The position numbers and the translations under genes are program-made. Below the pieces are notes generated by a model, which saw only the letters and a list, made by a program, of their open reading frames with translations, was not told the origin of the DNA and did no database searches. Positions 1-7,365 of a stretch of 61,776 bases of DNA are shown one piece after another (within the stretch, counting starts at the first letter, position 1; the number at the start of each line of letters is the position of its first letter). This DNA comes from Terriglobia bacterium. Lineage in GTDB: Bacteria > Acidobacteriota > Terriglobia > Bryobacterales > Bryobacteraceae. Where the stretch lies: positions 1-61,776 of the forward strand of contig JAIQEX010000023.1 of assembly GCA_020073615.1 (NCBI GenBank), written 5' to 3'.

Positions 1-545
1 AATTTCTGCACGGCGCGAAACACGCTGTGCTTGGCCGCGCCCGGTTGACACTCCAGGACGCGGCTCACATCTTCAATGCACATGCCTTCAAAGTGCCGCA
101 GCACGAAGGCGGTCCGTTCGGTGGCGCTCAAATCCTGCATGGCTTCGGCCACGCGCTCGCGGACCTCGCCGCTCAACGCCATGCGCTCGGGCGAGGGCGC
201 GCCGGAGGGCAGCGCGAGCACCGCGTCTTCCATGGTGGCGCCTGCTTCGGGCGCCGCCGCCTGGTGTTCCGAGCGCCGCCGCCGGGCGCGCATCAGGTCC
301 AGCGAGCAATTGGCCGCGATGCGGTAGAGCCACGTGCCGAAGCTGGCGCGGTCGTCGAATTTCGCGAGCTGCTTATAGGCGCGGAGGAAGCTCTCCTGCA
401 CCACGTCCTCGGCGTCCTGTTCGTTGCCAGTCATACGAAATGCCAGCCGGAACAAGGAGCGGCCATGGCGCTCCACGAGCACCCGAAACGCGTCGGAGTC
501 TCCCGCCCGCGCCCTGCTGACGAACGCTGCGTCGGTCAGCTCCAT
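1..545 (-). CDS. ECF RNA polymerase sigma factor (partial, C-terminus off the left edge)
   Basis: The minus-strand frame from ATG at 545 reads MELTDAAFVSRARAGDSDAF and stays open to the window edge, giving 181 codons. It carries the sigma-70 region 2 block (AFRMTGNEQDAEDVVQESFL, then FGTWLYRIAANCSLDLMRARR) and the start of region 4 (LSATERTAFVLRHFEGMCIEDVSRVL). This is the RpoE-like ECF family, which directs core RNA polymerase to a small regulon, usually under anti-sigma control. No anti-sigma factor is seen on this side; it may lie downstream, outside the window. Only the last part of the sigma-4 helix-turn-helix is missing. Confidence 0.9.
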   Translation of the reverse strand, partial: MELTDAAFVSRARAGDSDAFRVLVERHGRSLFRLAFRMTGNEQDAEDVVQESFLRAYKQLAKFDDRASFGTWLYRIAANCSLDLMRARRRRSEHQAAAPEAGATMEDAVLALPSGAPSPERMALSGEVRERVAEAMQDLSATERTAFVLRHFEGMCIEDVSRVLECQPGAAKHSVFRAVQK

Positions 546-617
546 CCGGCTGTTCTTTAGACTGCGGTGTTAAAAGGTGGTTAGCAACGCCGCGCCAGCG
601 GAGCGAGAGCCCGGCGT

Positions 618-1001
618 TTATGCGGGGAGCGCCACTTGGCTTTCCGTGGCCTGCGCAAACAAATACAGTGTAAACAATGGCTTGGGGTCGCCCTTGCCCC
701 AGCGGCCCACCTGCCACTTCGCCCGCAGAACCTGCACCGTGGCGTGCTCGGAGAGGTCCAGCAGCATCTGATACGTGCCGCAGTAGAATTTCTGGGGGAA
801 CGATAGCAGCGGTTTGGCGCCCCAATCCGACCCGTCGGCGGAGCCCCAGACCGAGATATCGAGACTTTCCTGCTCGATGATGCGCGTGATACCGAGGGTG
901 AGAATCAGCGTCCCGCCCTGCTCGCGGTCCCCCAGACTGACGTCGGGACCGGCTCCGGCTTCGCGCACCGTGGTCTCTGGCAATAGGAACTGTGGAAGCA
1001 T
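618..1001 (-). CDS. Conserved hypothetical protein, 127 aa
   Basis: The frame starts MLPQFLLPETTVREAGAGPD and ends FAQATESQVALPA. It has no signal peptide or membrane segment. The middle alternates hydrophobic and polar residues (TLILTLGITRIIEQESLDIS, then VWGSADGSDWG), which suggests a small beta-rich domain. I do not recognise a named family. It lies 72 bp upstream of the sigma-factor start on the same strand, so the two may be co-transcribed. Codon use is GC-rich at third positions like its neighbours, which supports it being real. No function is assigned. Confidence 0.65.
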   Translation of the reverse strand: MLPQFLLPETTVREAGAGPDVSLGDREQGGTLILTLGITRIIEQESLDISVWGSADGSDWGAKPLLSFPQKFYCGTYQMLLDLSEHATVQVLRAKWQVGRWGKGDPKPLFTLYLFAQATESQVALPA

Positions 1002-1032
1002 GGCATCTTAGCCCCGCCCGGTGGAATTCCGG

Positions 1033-2217
1033 TCAGCTCTTGTGGAGCTTCATTAGTTGGTGCCGAGCTTCCTCCAGAGTCTCATATTTCTTACAAAAAC
1101 AAAAGCGAACTTGTTGATTTCCGCCTCCCTGGGCGTAGAAACTGGATCCCGGCACCGCCGCCACCCCCACCGTTTCAATCAGGTGACGAACGAATGCCAC
1201 GTCGTCGGGGAAGCCGAGTCCGGAAATGTCCGTCATGACGTAGTAAGCGCCGCGTGGAACGAAGCATCGGAAGCCGGCGCCTTCCAGGGTGGACACCATG
1301 TGGCCGCGCCTCCCGGCGTATTCCGCGGCCAGGCCGCGATAGTAGCCGTCGTCCATAGCGAGTGCCGTCACGCCGGCCTGCTGGAGGGGCGCCGCCGCCC
1401 CCACGGTCAGAAAATCGTGCACCTTGCGGATGGAATCGCTCAGGTCCGGCGGGGCCAGCACCCAGCCCACGCGCCACCCCGTCACCGCGTACGTCTTGCT
1501 CATGCTGTTCACCAGGATGGAGCGCTCCCGCATCCCTTCGAGCGACGCGATGGGAATGTGCGCCGCGCCATCGTAGAGGATGTGCTCGTAAATCTCGTCG
1601 GTGATCGCCAGGGCATCGAACTCGCAGCACAGCCCGGCGATGAACTCCAGCTCCTCGCGCGTGAACACCTTGCCGGTGGGATTGTTGGGACTGTTCAAAA
1701 TGATGGCTTTGGTGCGCGGCGTGAAGGCGCGGCGCAACTCTTCGCGGTCGAAGTGCCAGTCCGGCGCGTACAGCTTGACGTAGCGGGGTTCCGCTCCGCA
1801 GAGCTGCGCGTCGGGTCCGTAATTCTCATAGAACGGCTCGAAGAGCACTACCTCGTCGCCGGGGTCGACCACGGCCATCAGGGAAGCGATCATGCCCTCG
1901 GTGGCGCCGCAGCACACCGTGATTTCGCGCTCGGCGTCGAACTCCATTCCGTAGGTGCGCCGGTACTTGGCCGCGATGGCTTCGCGGAAAGGCCGGGCGC
2001 CCCAGGTGATGGCGTACTGGTTGATATCGGCGGCAATGGCGTCGGCCGCCGCGCGCTTGAGCGCCGCGGGGGCCGGGAAATCGGGAAAGCCCTGCGCCAG
2101 GTTGATGGCGTGGTGGTGCGCGGCCAGGCGCGTCATTTCGCGGATGACCGATTCGGTGAAATTCCGGGTTCGCCCGCTGCGGAAGCGCTCGCGGAGAGTA
2201 GTGGCCGAGGATGACAC
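1033..2217 (-). CDS. Class I/II PLP-dependent aminotransferase
   Basis: A fold-type I aminotransferase of the aspartate/kynurenine aminotransferase type, moving an amino group from an amino acid to a 2-oxo acid in the cytoplasm. Visible blocks are INLAQGFPDFPAP near the N-terminus, the cofactor loop CCGATEGMIA, the substrate/PLP motif NSPNNPTGKVF, ITDEIYEH, and the Schiff-base lysine in SMSKTYAVTGWRVGW. The family-typical N-terminus (FTESVIREMTRLA) lies upstream of the ATG at 2136, so I take GTG at 2217 as the start (394 aa). Longer in-frame extensions run into the divergent gene and look spurious. The physiological substrate cannot be read from the sequence. Confidence 0.9.
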   Translation of the reverse strand: MSSSATTLRERFRSGRTRNFTESVIREMTRLAAHHHAINLAQGFPDFPAPAALKRAAADAIAADINQYAITWGARPFREAIAAKYRRTYGMEFDAEREITVCCGATEGMIASLMAVVDPGDEVVLFEPFYENYGPDAQLCGAEPRYVKLYAPDWHFDREELRRAFTPRTKAIILNSPNNPTGKVFTREELEFIAGLCCEFDALAITDEIYEHILYDGAAHIPIASLEGMRERSILVNSMSKTYAVTGWRVGWVLAPPDLSDSIRKVHDFLTVGAAAPLQQAGVTALAMDDGYYRGLAAEYAGRRGHMVSTLEGAGFRCFVPRGAYYVMTDISGLGFPDDVAFVRHLIETVGVAAVPGSSFYAQGGGNQQVRFCFCKKYETLEEARHQLMKLHKS

Positions 2218-2261
2218 TCTTCGAGAGTATCCCAAGTAACGCGGGTACCATACAAGTGAGC

Positions 2262-2696
2262 ATGAATTTTCTGCGCCCGGCTTCGCGTGTTCTGACCTTC
2301 GCGGTGGCCGCCGCCGCGCTCTACATGGGCTGGGTCTTCTGGTCCCGGCACCAGGCCGCGCTCCAGTGGAACGAAAGCCATCGGCGCCGGCAGGCGGCTT
2401 GGAACGCGGACCTGGAACGCGTCTACGGCGGGACAGCACTGAAGATTTTGCAGTTCTACGCCCGCGACGGGAACCTGGCGGAGGGCGAAAAGACGGTGGT
2501 CTGCTACGGGGTGCTGAACGCAAAATCGGTGCGCATCGAGCCGCCTCTCGAGGGTGTTTCCGTTTCCCTCAGCCGCTGCGTCGAGGCGGCGCCCAGACGC
2601 GACACAAAGTACACGCTCACCGCCGAGGGCGCCGATGGACAGACCGTCTCCGCATCCTTTGCGGTGAAGGTGAAACCTGCGCGGCAGCCCCGGTAG
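2262..2696 (+). CDS. Small single-pass membrane protein, unknown function
   Basis: 144 aa from ATG 2262 (MNFLRPASRVLTFAVAAAAL). One N-terminal membrane helix (about residues 9-28) is followed by a basic, glutamine/arginine-rich stretch and then a beta-rich domain ending AKSVRIEPPLEGVSVSLSRC and SASFAVKVKPARQPR, resembling a small Ig-like sheet. The topology suggests a periplasmic domain tethered to the inner membrane. It is divergent from the aminotransferase with only 44 bp between starts, and its stop lies 12 bp before the TPR-CHAT gene, so it probably belongs to that transcription unit. An alternative start is GTG at 2256. Family not recognised. Confidence 0.6.
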   Translation: MNFLRPASRVLTFAVAAAALYMGWVFWSRHQAALQWNESHRRRQAAWNADLERVYGGTALKILQFYARDGNLAEGEKTVVCYGVLNAKSVRIEPPLEGVSVSLSRCVEAAPRRDTKYTLTAEGADGQTVSASFAVKVKPARQPR

Positions 2697-2708
2697 AATT
2701 GAAAGAGG

Positions 2709-5222
2709 ATGTCCGGAGCCGGAAAGCTCGTTGTCGCGTTCGGTGTCGCGCTAGCGGCATTTGCGGCGCGGGACCCCGGCCTCGACCGCCGCCTGGAGGC
2801 CGCGCGCGAGCTCAAGCGGCAGGGTTCCGCGCAAAAGGCATCGGCGGCTTATGACGCCCTGGTGGCGGCGTTTCGCGCCGACGCGGACCGCAAACTGTTT
2901 GCCCAGGTGCTGCGCGAAGCGAGCGAGGCCGCGACGGCGGCGGGCGACTACCCGCGGGCCATCGACCGGGCCGCCGAGTTGGCGCGCGTCTATAGGGAAC
3001 AGAAGGACCAGCGGAGTGAAGCCATGGCCATCAACTACATCGGCCAGGCACGGCTCTACCTGGGAGACTATGCCGCCGCGCTCGCGGATTTCGAGCGGTC
3101 GCTCGCTATGGCGGTCGCGCAGCACGATGCCAACGGCGAGGTCGTGCGCCGCAACAATATCGGCAGCATCTACTTCTTTCAAGGCCGCTATCTCGACGCC
3201 CTCCAGAATTACGAGCGCGCGCTCGGGCGGGTGGAAGAAAGCGCTTTCGCCGAGCGCGAGTCGGACCGCCAGCTTACGCTCGCCAACCTGGCCATCGTTT
3301 ATGAGCAACTGGGACAGAACCAGAAGTCGCTGGAGTACTACCAGCAGGCGCTGGCCGCGCTCTCCGGCTTCGCCACCAGCGAGCAGGCGCAGTTGCTCTC
3401 CAACGTGGGTACGCTCTACCGGCGCATGGGCGACCCGGTGAAGGCCCTGGAGAATTACCGGTCGGCGCGGCAGCTTTTCGCGCGCGGCCAGCACTCCGAC
3501 GGCGAGATCCATATCCTGTATAACATCGGCATCGTGCTGGCGCTGGACTACGGAAACCTGGACGGCGCCCTGGCATCGTTCAGCGAGGGGCTGAAGCTGG
3601 CGGAGGCGACGTCCAACCGGCGCCAGGCGGTGCTCGGGCACCTGTTTCGCGGCGAAGCCCTGTACCGCATGGGGCACAACAGCCAGGCGCGCGAAGCCTA
3701 CCATGCGGCGCTGGCCCAGGCGGAGGCAACCGGCGCCGCCGAGGAGCAATGGACGGCGAACTACGGACTGGGGCGCATCTACCGGCGGGCGGGAGAAGCC
3801 GGGCCGGCGCTCGAAGCGTTCCGGCGCGCCATCGCGCAGATCGAATCGGTGCGCAGCGGCCTGGGCCAGGCGTCGTTGAAGTCCGAGTTTCTGGCCAATA
3901 AGCGCGAGGTGTACGACGCTTCGATCGACGCCCTGCTGGCCACCCCCGGCGCGAGCCAGGAACAGCTCTTCGAGATGTTCGAGCAGGCCCGCTCGCGCAA
4001 CCTGCAGGACGCGCTGCTCAAGACCATGACGCGGGCGACCCTTCCCGCCGTACAGAATCGCCTGGGCGCGCACGCCATGCTCATCGAATACTGGGTGGGC
4101 GACGGCCAGATGGCCATCCTGTGGGCCACGCGGGACCGCTCTGCGGTGTTGCGGAGGCCGATCGCCGCCGGCAGTCTCGAGCGCATCCGCCAACTCACCG
4201 GGCTGGCGCAAACGGGCGAGGATGCCGCGTGGCGGGCGGAGGCGGAAGCCGCGGCGCCGCTGCTGCTCGCGGGCATTCCTATCGACGGCGACGTCAACCA
4301 GCTTCTGATTGTGCCCGACGGCGCGCTGCTGTCGCTGCCCTTCGAACTGCTGCCGGCCGCGGGCGGCGGTCCGCTGCTCATCGAGCGCGCGTCGGTCAGT
4401 TACCTGCCTTCGGCGGCCCTGCTGCTGCGGGAGGCGGCAAGCCGCCGCGCGGCGCTGCCGTGGGAGCGGCAACTCCTGGCCTTCGGCGATCCGCTGCCGC
4501 CGGCGGCCGAGAGGCTGCCCAGCGACGAAACCTGGACGCGGCTGCCGGACGCGGCGCGAGAGCTCAGATCGGTTGCCCGGGCGCTCGGCGGCCGCTCGGA
4601 GATCCATGCCGGCGCCGACGATCTGAAGCGGCGCCTGGTGGAGGGCCGGCCCGCGCGCGCGCCGCTGCTGCACTTCAGCACGCACGCCGCGGTGGACACG
4701 CTCGATCCCAACCGGTCGCGCATCCTCTTTACTCCGGAGGCCGGCAACGGCGCTTCGCAGTATCTGTTCTGGCGGGAAGTGCAGGGCCTGGCGCTGGGCG
4801 GCGTGGAGCTGGTGACGCTCTCGGCGTGCGATACCGAAGGCGGCAAAATGGTGCGCGGGGAAGGAATTCAGAGCTTCAGCCGGGCATTCCTGGCGGCCGG
4901 CGCGGGCGCCACCGTCACCACGCTGTGGCGCGTGGCCGACGGGCCCACGGCGGACTTCATGCGGCTGTTCTACGCGCGGCTGGCGCACGGCGATGGCAAA
5001 GCGGAGGCGCTGCGCTCGGCCAAGCTGAGCTTCCTGCGGAGCGGCTCGGAGCTTGCCCAGCCGCGCTACTGGGCGGCATTTGTGCTGAACGGCGACGGGC
5101 AGACCCCGGTGCGTCCGGTGCTGTCGTGGGTGTGGATCGCCGCCGCCGTGCTCGTGTGCGGGTTCGCGCTCGGCGGCGCCCGCGGCCTGTGGAAACGAAA
5201 GAAGCTGCGCAACCATAATTGA
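2709..5222 (+). CDS. Exported TPR-CHAT (caspase-like peptidase) protein
   Basis: 837 aa, preceded by a good ribosome site (GAAAGAGG). A hydrophobic N-terminus (KLVVAFGVALAAFAARD) looks like a signal peptide. Residues about 30-400 are tetratricopeptide repeats (for example ALADFERSLAMAVAQHDANG and ALQNYERALGRVEES). The C-terminal third is a CHAT domain with the expected caspase-like dyad: His659 in HFSTHAAVD and Cys707 in TLSACDTEGG. A final membrane helix (about 805-825, WVWIAAAVLVCGFALGG) is followed by a KRKK stop-transfer tail. TPR plus CHAT suggests peptide binding coupled to a cysteine protease. The signal and tail topology puts both in the periplasm, unlike cytoplasmic CHAT proteases of defence systems. 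Substrate unknown. Confidence 0.9.
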   Translation: MSGAGKLVVAFGVALAAFAARDPGLDRRLEAARELKRQGSAQKASAAYDALVAAFRADADRKLFAQVLREASEAATAAGDYPRAIDRAAELARVYREQKDQRSEAMAINYIGQARLYLGDYAAALADFERSLAMAVAQHDANGEVVRRNNIGSIYFFQGRYLDALQNYERALGRVEESAFAERESDRQLTLANLAIVYEQLGQNQKSLEYYQQALAALSGFATSEQAQLLSNVGTLYRRMGDPVKALENYRSARQLFARGQHSDGEIHILYNIGIVLALDYGNLDGALASFSEGLKLAEATSNRRQAVLGHLFRGEALYRMGHNSQAREAYHAALAQAEATGAAEEQWTANYGLGRIYRRAGEAGPALEAFRRAIAQIESVRSGLGQASLKSEFLANKREVYDASIDALLATPGASQEQLFEMFEQARSRNLQDALLKTMTRATLPAVQNRLGAHAMLIEYWVGDGQMAILWATRDRSAVLRRPIAAGSLERIRQLTGLAQTGEDAAWRAEAEAAAPLLLAGIPIDGDVNQLLIVPDGALLSLPFELLPAAGGGPLLIERASVSYLPSAALLLREAASRRAALPWERQLLAFGDPLPPAAERLPSDETWTRLPDAARELRSVARALGGRSEIHAGADDLKRRLVEGRPARAPLLHFSTHAAVDTLDPNRSRILFTPEAGNGASQYLFWREVQGLALGGVELVTLSACDTEGGKMVRGEGIQSFSRAFLAAGAGATVTTLWRVADGPTADFMRLFYARLAHGDGKAEALRSAKLSFLRSGSELAQPRYWAAFVLNGDGQTPVRPVLSWVWIAAAVLVCGFALGGARGLWKRKKLRNHN

Positions 5223-5260
5223 GATTTCGACCTCGTGAAATCGGTTATTCTTGGAGTGCA

Positions 5261-7351
5261 ATGACGATACGCACATGGTTGCAGTGGACGGCATGCCTGG
5301 CAGCGGCGGCCGCCATGGCGCTGGCCGACGAAGGCAAATGGACGCCGCAGCAGGTGTTGCAGCTCGATGCGGCGTGGCTCCGGCAGCAGGGGCTGGAACT
5401 GCCGGTCTCGCGGCTCTGGGACCCGCAGCGCGGCACGGGGCTATTGGCCGCGACGGTGAGCACGGGCGGCTGTTCGGCGGGGTTCGTTTCCGCCACCGGC
5501 CTGATGCTCACCAACCACCATTGCCTGTTCGGCGTGATCCAGGAGAACAGCCGGCCGGACCGGGACCTGATCACCAACGGGTTTCTTGCGCGGACGCCCG
5601 AGGAGGAACTGCGCGGCACCACCACGCGCGTCACCGTGCCGCGCAAATTCACCGACGTCACCAGGGAAATGGAATCCGCCATTCCTGCCGGGGCCGGCGA
5701 CCTGGCGCGCGCCAAGGCGATTGAAACGAAGCAGAAGGCGCTGGTAGCCGCGTGCGAGAAGACGCCGGGGGCGCGGTGCAGCGTGGCTGCCTTCGAGGGC
5801 GGATTGCAATATGTGCTGGTGGAAAGCTTCGAGCTGACCGACATCCGGCTGGTGTACGCGCCGCCGCGCGCCATTGGAGAATTCGGCGGCGAGCCCGACA
5901 ACTTCCGGTGGCCGCGCCACACCGGCGATTTCGCCATGGCGCGCGCATACCAAGACGGCAAGCCGTATCACCCCGAGTTTTTTTTCCCGATCTCGCGGGC
6001 CGGCGTGAAGGCGGGCGATTTCGTGATGGTGCTGGGCTATCCGGGGCGCACCATGCGGTCGCTGACGGCGGGGGAGATGGCCAACGAGCGCGACTATCGC
6101 TTCCGGCTGCGCGCCGAAGTGTACGGCGAGTGGATCGGACTGCTGGAAGAAAGCACCAAGGGCAGGGCGCAGGGGTCCATCGCCGTGGCGGCCACGCTGA
6201 AGAGCTTGAATAACACGCACACCAACGCGCTGGGGCAGTTGGCCGGGATGGCGCGGGGGCGCATCGTGGAAAAGCAGCAGGCGCAGGACGGCCAGGTGAT
6301 GGCGTGGGCGGAGGAGCACAAATTTGCGGGCGCGGTGGAGGCGAAGAAAGAGTTGGACCGGCTGGCGGAGGAGAGCCGGCGGAGCGCGCGGCACGACTTT
6401 CTGCTGCAGGCGATTCCCTCCGGTCCGCTGGCGCTCAAGCAGGCCACCACGCTGGTGCGCCTGGCGGCGGAGCGCGCCAAGCCGGACGCGGAGCGCGAGG
6501 GCGAGTTCATGGAACGGCAGTTGGCGCGTTTGCGGGCGACGCTGGAGCGCGAGCAGAAAAGTTTCTACCAGCCCGCCGACGAGGCCCTGCTGGCGGCCTA
6601 CGTGGAGCGCGCGCTGAAGCTGGGCGCGGGCGAGCGCATCGCGGCCATCGACGAGCGATTCCGCGGCGTGAGCGTGGGCGAGGCGGTGGCGCGCCTCTAC
6701 GCCGCGACCAAGGTCACCGATGCCAGCGAGCGCCTCAAGATGTTCGCCGAGAGCACGGAGCAGTTGCGCGCGCGCCAGGACGCGCTGCTCGACCTGGCCT
6801 TTGCGCTGGAACCGGAGCTGCGCGCCTGGCAGACGGCCGCGCGGACGCGCGACGGCGCCCTGGCCCGGCTGCGTCCGGAATGGCGGCGGGCGGTGATCGC
6901 CCACGCGGGCAAGCCCGTGGCGCCGGACGCCAACTCGACGCTGCGCGTGAGCTTCGCACATATCGCGGGGTATGTGCCGCGCGACGGGGTGTTCTACACG
7001 CCGCAGACCACGCTGGCGGGCATGATCGAGAAACACACCGGCGAGGAGCCGTTCGCCGTGCCGGCGATTATTCTGGAGGCGGCCAGGCGCGTCAAGCCCG
7101 AGCAAATCCCGCTCGACTTCCTGTCGAACGCCGACACCACGGGCGGCAACTCCGGCAGCCCGGTAGTGAACGGCCGCGGCGAGCTGGTGGGCTTGAACTT
7201 CGACCGCGTATGGGAGAACGTGGCCAACGACTTCGGGTACAATCCCGAAATCGCGCGCAACGTGAGCGTGGATATCCGCTTCTTCCTGTGGCTGCTGGAG
7301 GACGTGCAGAAGGCGGACAACATCCTGCGAGAGCTCGGCGTGAAGCGCTGA
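5261..7351 (+). CDS. S46 family dipeptidyl-peptidase (DPP7/DPP11-like)
   Basis: 696 aa starting MTIRTWLQWTACLAAAAAMA, a clear signal peptide, so periplasmic or outer-membrane associated. Family S46 serine exopeptidases remove dipeptides from peptide N-termini. Diagnostic blocks are present: GCSAGFVSATGLMLTNHHC with the catalytic His at 86/87, the EPDNFRWPRHTGDFAMARAY block carrying the catalytic Asp, and DTTGGNSGSPVVNGRGELVG with the nucleophile Ser631. Length matches the family (about 700 aa). I did not assign DPP7 versus DPP11 specificity. It starts 38 bp after the TPR-CHAT stop, so both peptidases are probably made together; peptide salvage is a plausible joint role, by inference. Confidence 0.93.
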   Translation: MTIRTWLQWTACLAAAAAMALADEGKWTPQQVLQLDAAWLRQQGLELPVSRLWDPQRGTGLLAATVSTGGCSAGFVSATGLMLTNHHCLFGVIQENSRPDRDLITNGFLARTPEEELRGTTTRVTVPRKFTDVTREMESAIPAGAGDLARAKAIETKQKALVAACEKTPGARCSVAAFEGGLQYVLVESFELTDIRLVYAPPRAIGEFGGEPDNFRWPRHTGDFAMARAYQDGKPYHPEFFFPISRAGVKAGDFVMVLGYPGRTMRSLTAGEMANERDYRFRLRAEVYGEWIGLLEESTKGRAQGSIAVAATLKSLNNTHTNALGQLAGMARGRIVEKQQAQDGQVMAWAEEHKFAGAVEAKKELDRLAEESRRSARHDFLLQAIPSGPLALKQATTLVRLAAERAKPDAEREGEFMERQLARLRATLEREQKSFYQPADEALLAAYVERALKLGAGERIAAIDERFRGVSVGEAVARLYAATKVTDASERLKMFAESTEQLRARQDALLDLAFALEPELRAWQTAARTRDGALARLRPEWRRAVIAHAGKPVAPDANSTLRVSFAHIAGYVPRDGVFYTPQTTLAGMIEKHTGEEPFAVPAIILEAARRVKPEQIPLDFLSNADTTGGNSGSPVVNGRGELVGLNFDRVWENVANDFGYNPEIARNVSVDIRFFLWLLEDVQKADNILRELGVKR

Positions 7352-7365
7352 GGAGGCGGAGGCAT

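Noticed and set aside
2751-5294. An 847-codon open frame antisense to the TPR-CHAT gene
   Set aside because: Its translation is Arg/Gln/His-rich low-complexity sequence with no motif. It is an effect of high third-position GC in the sense gene, which carries clear TPR and CHAT motifs.
6304-7365. Upstream extension of the ADOP permease frame into the S46 gene
   Set aside because: The extension is in a different frame from the real S46 gene and has no similarity to permeases; ATG 7366 has a strong ribosome site.
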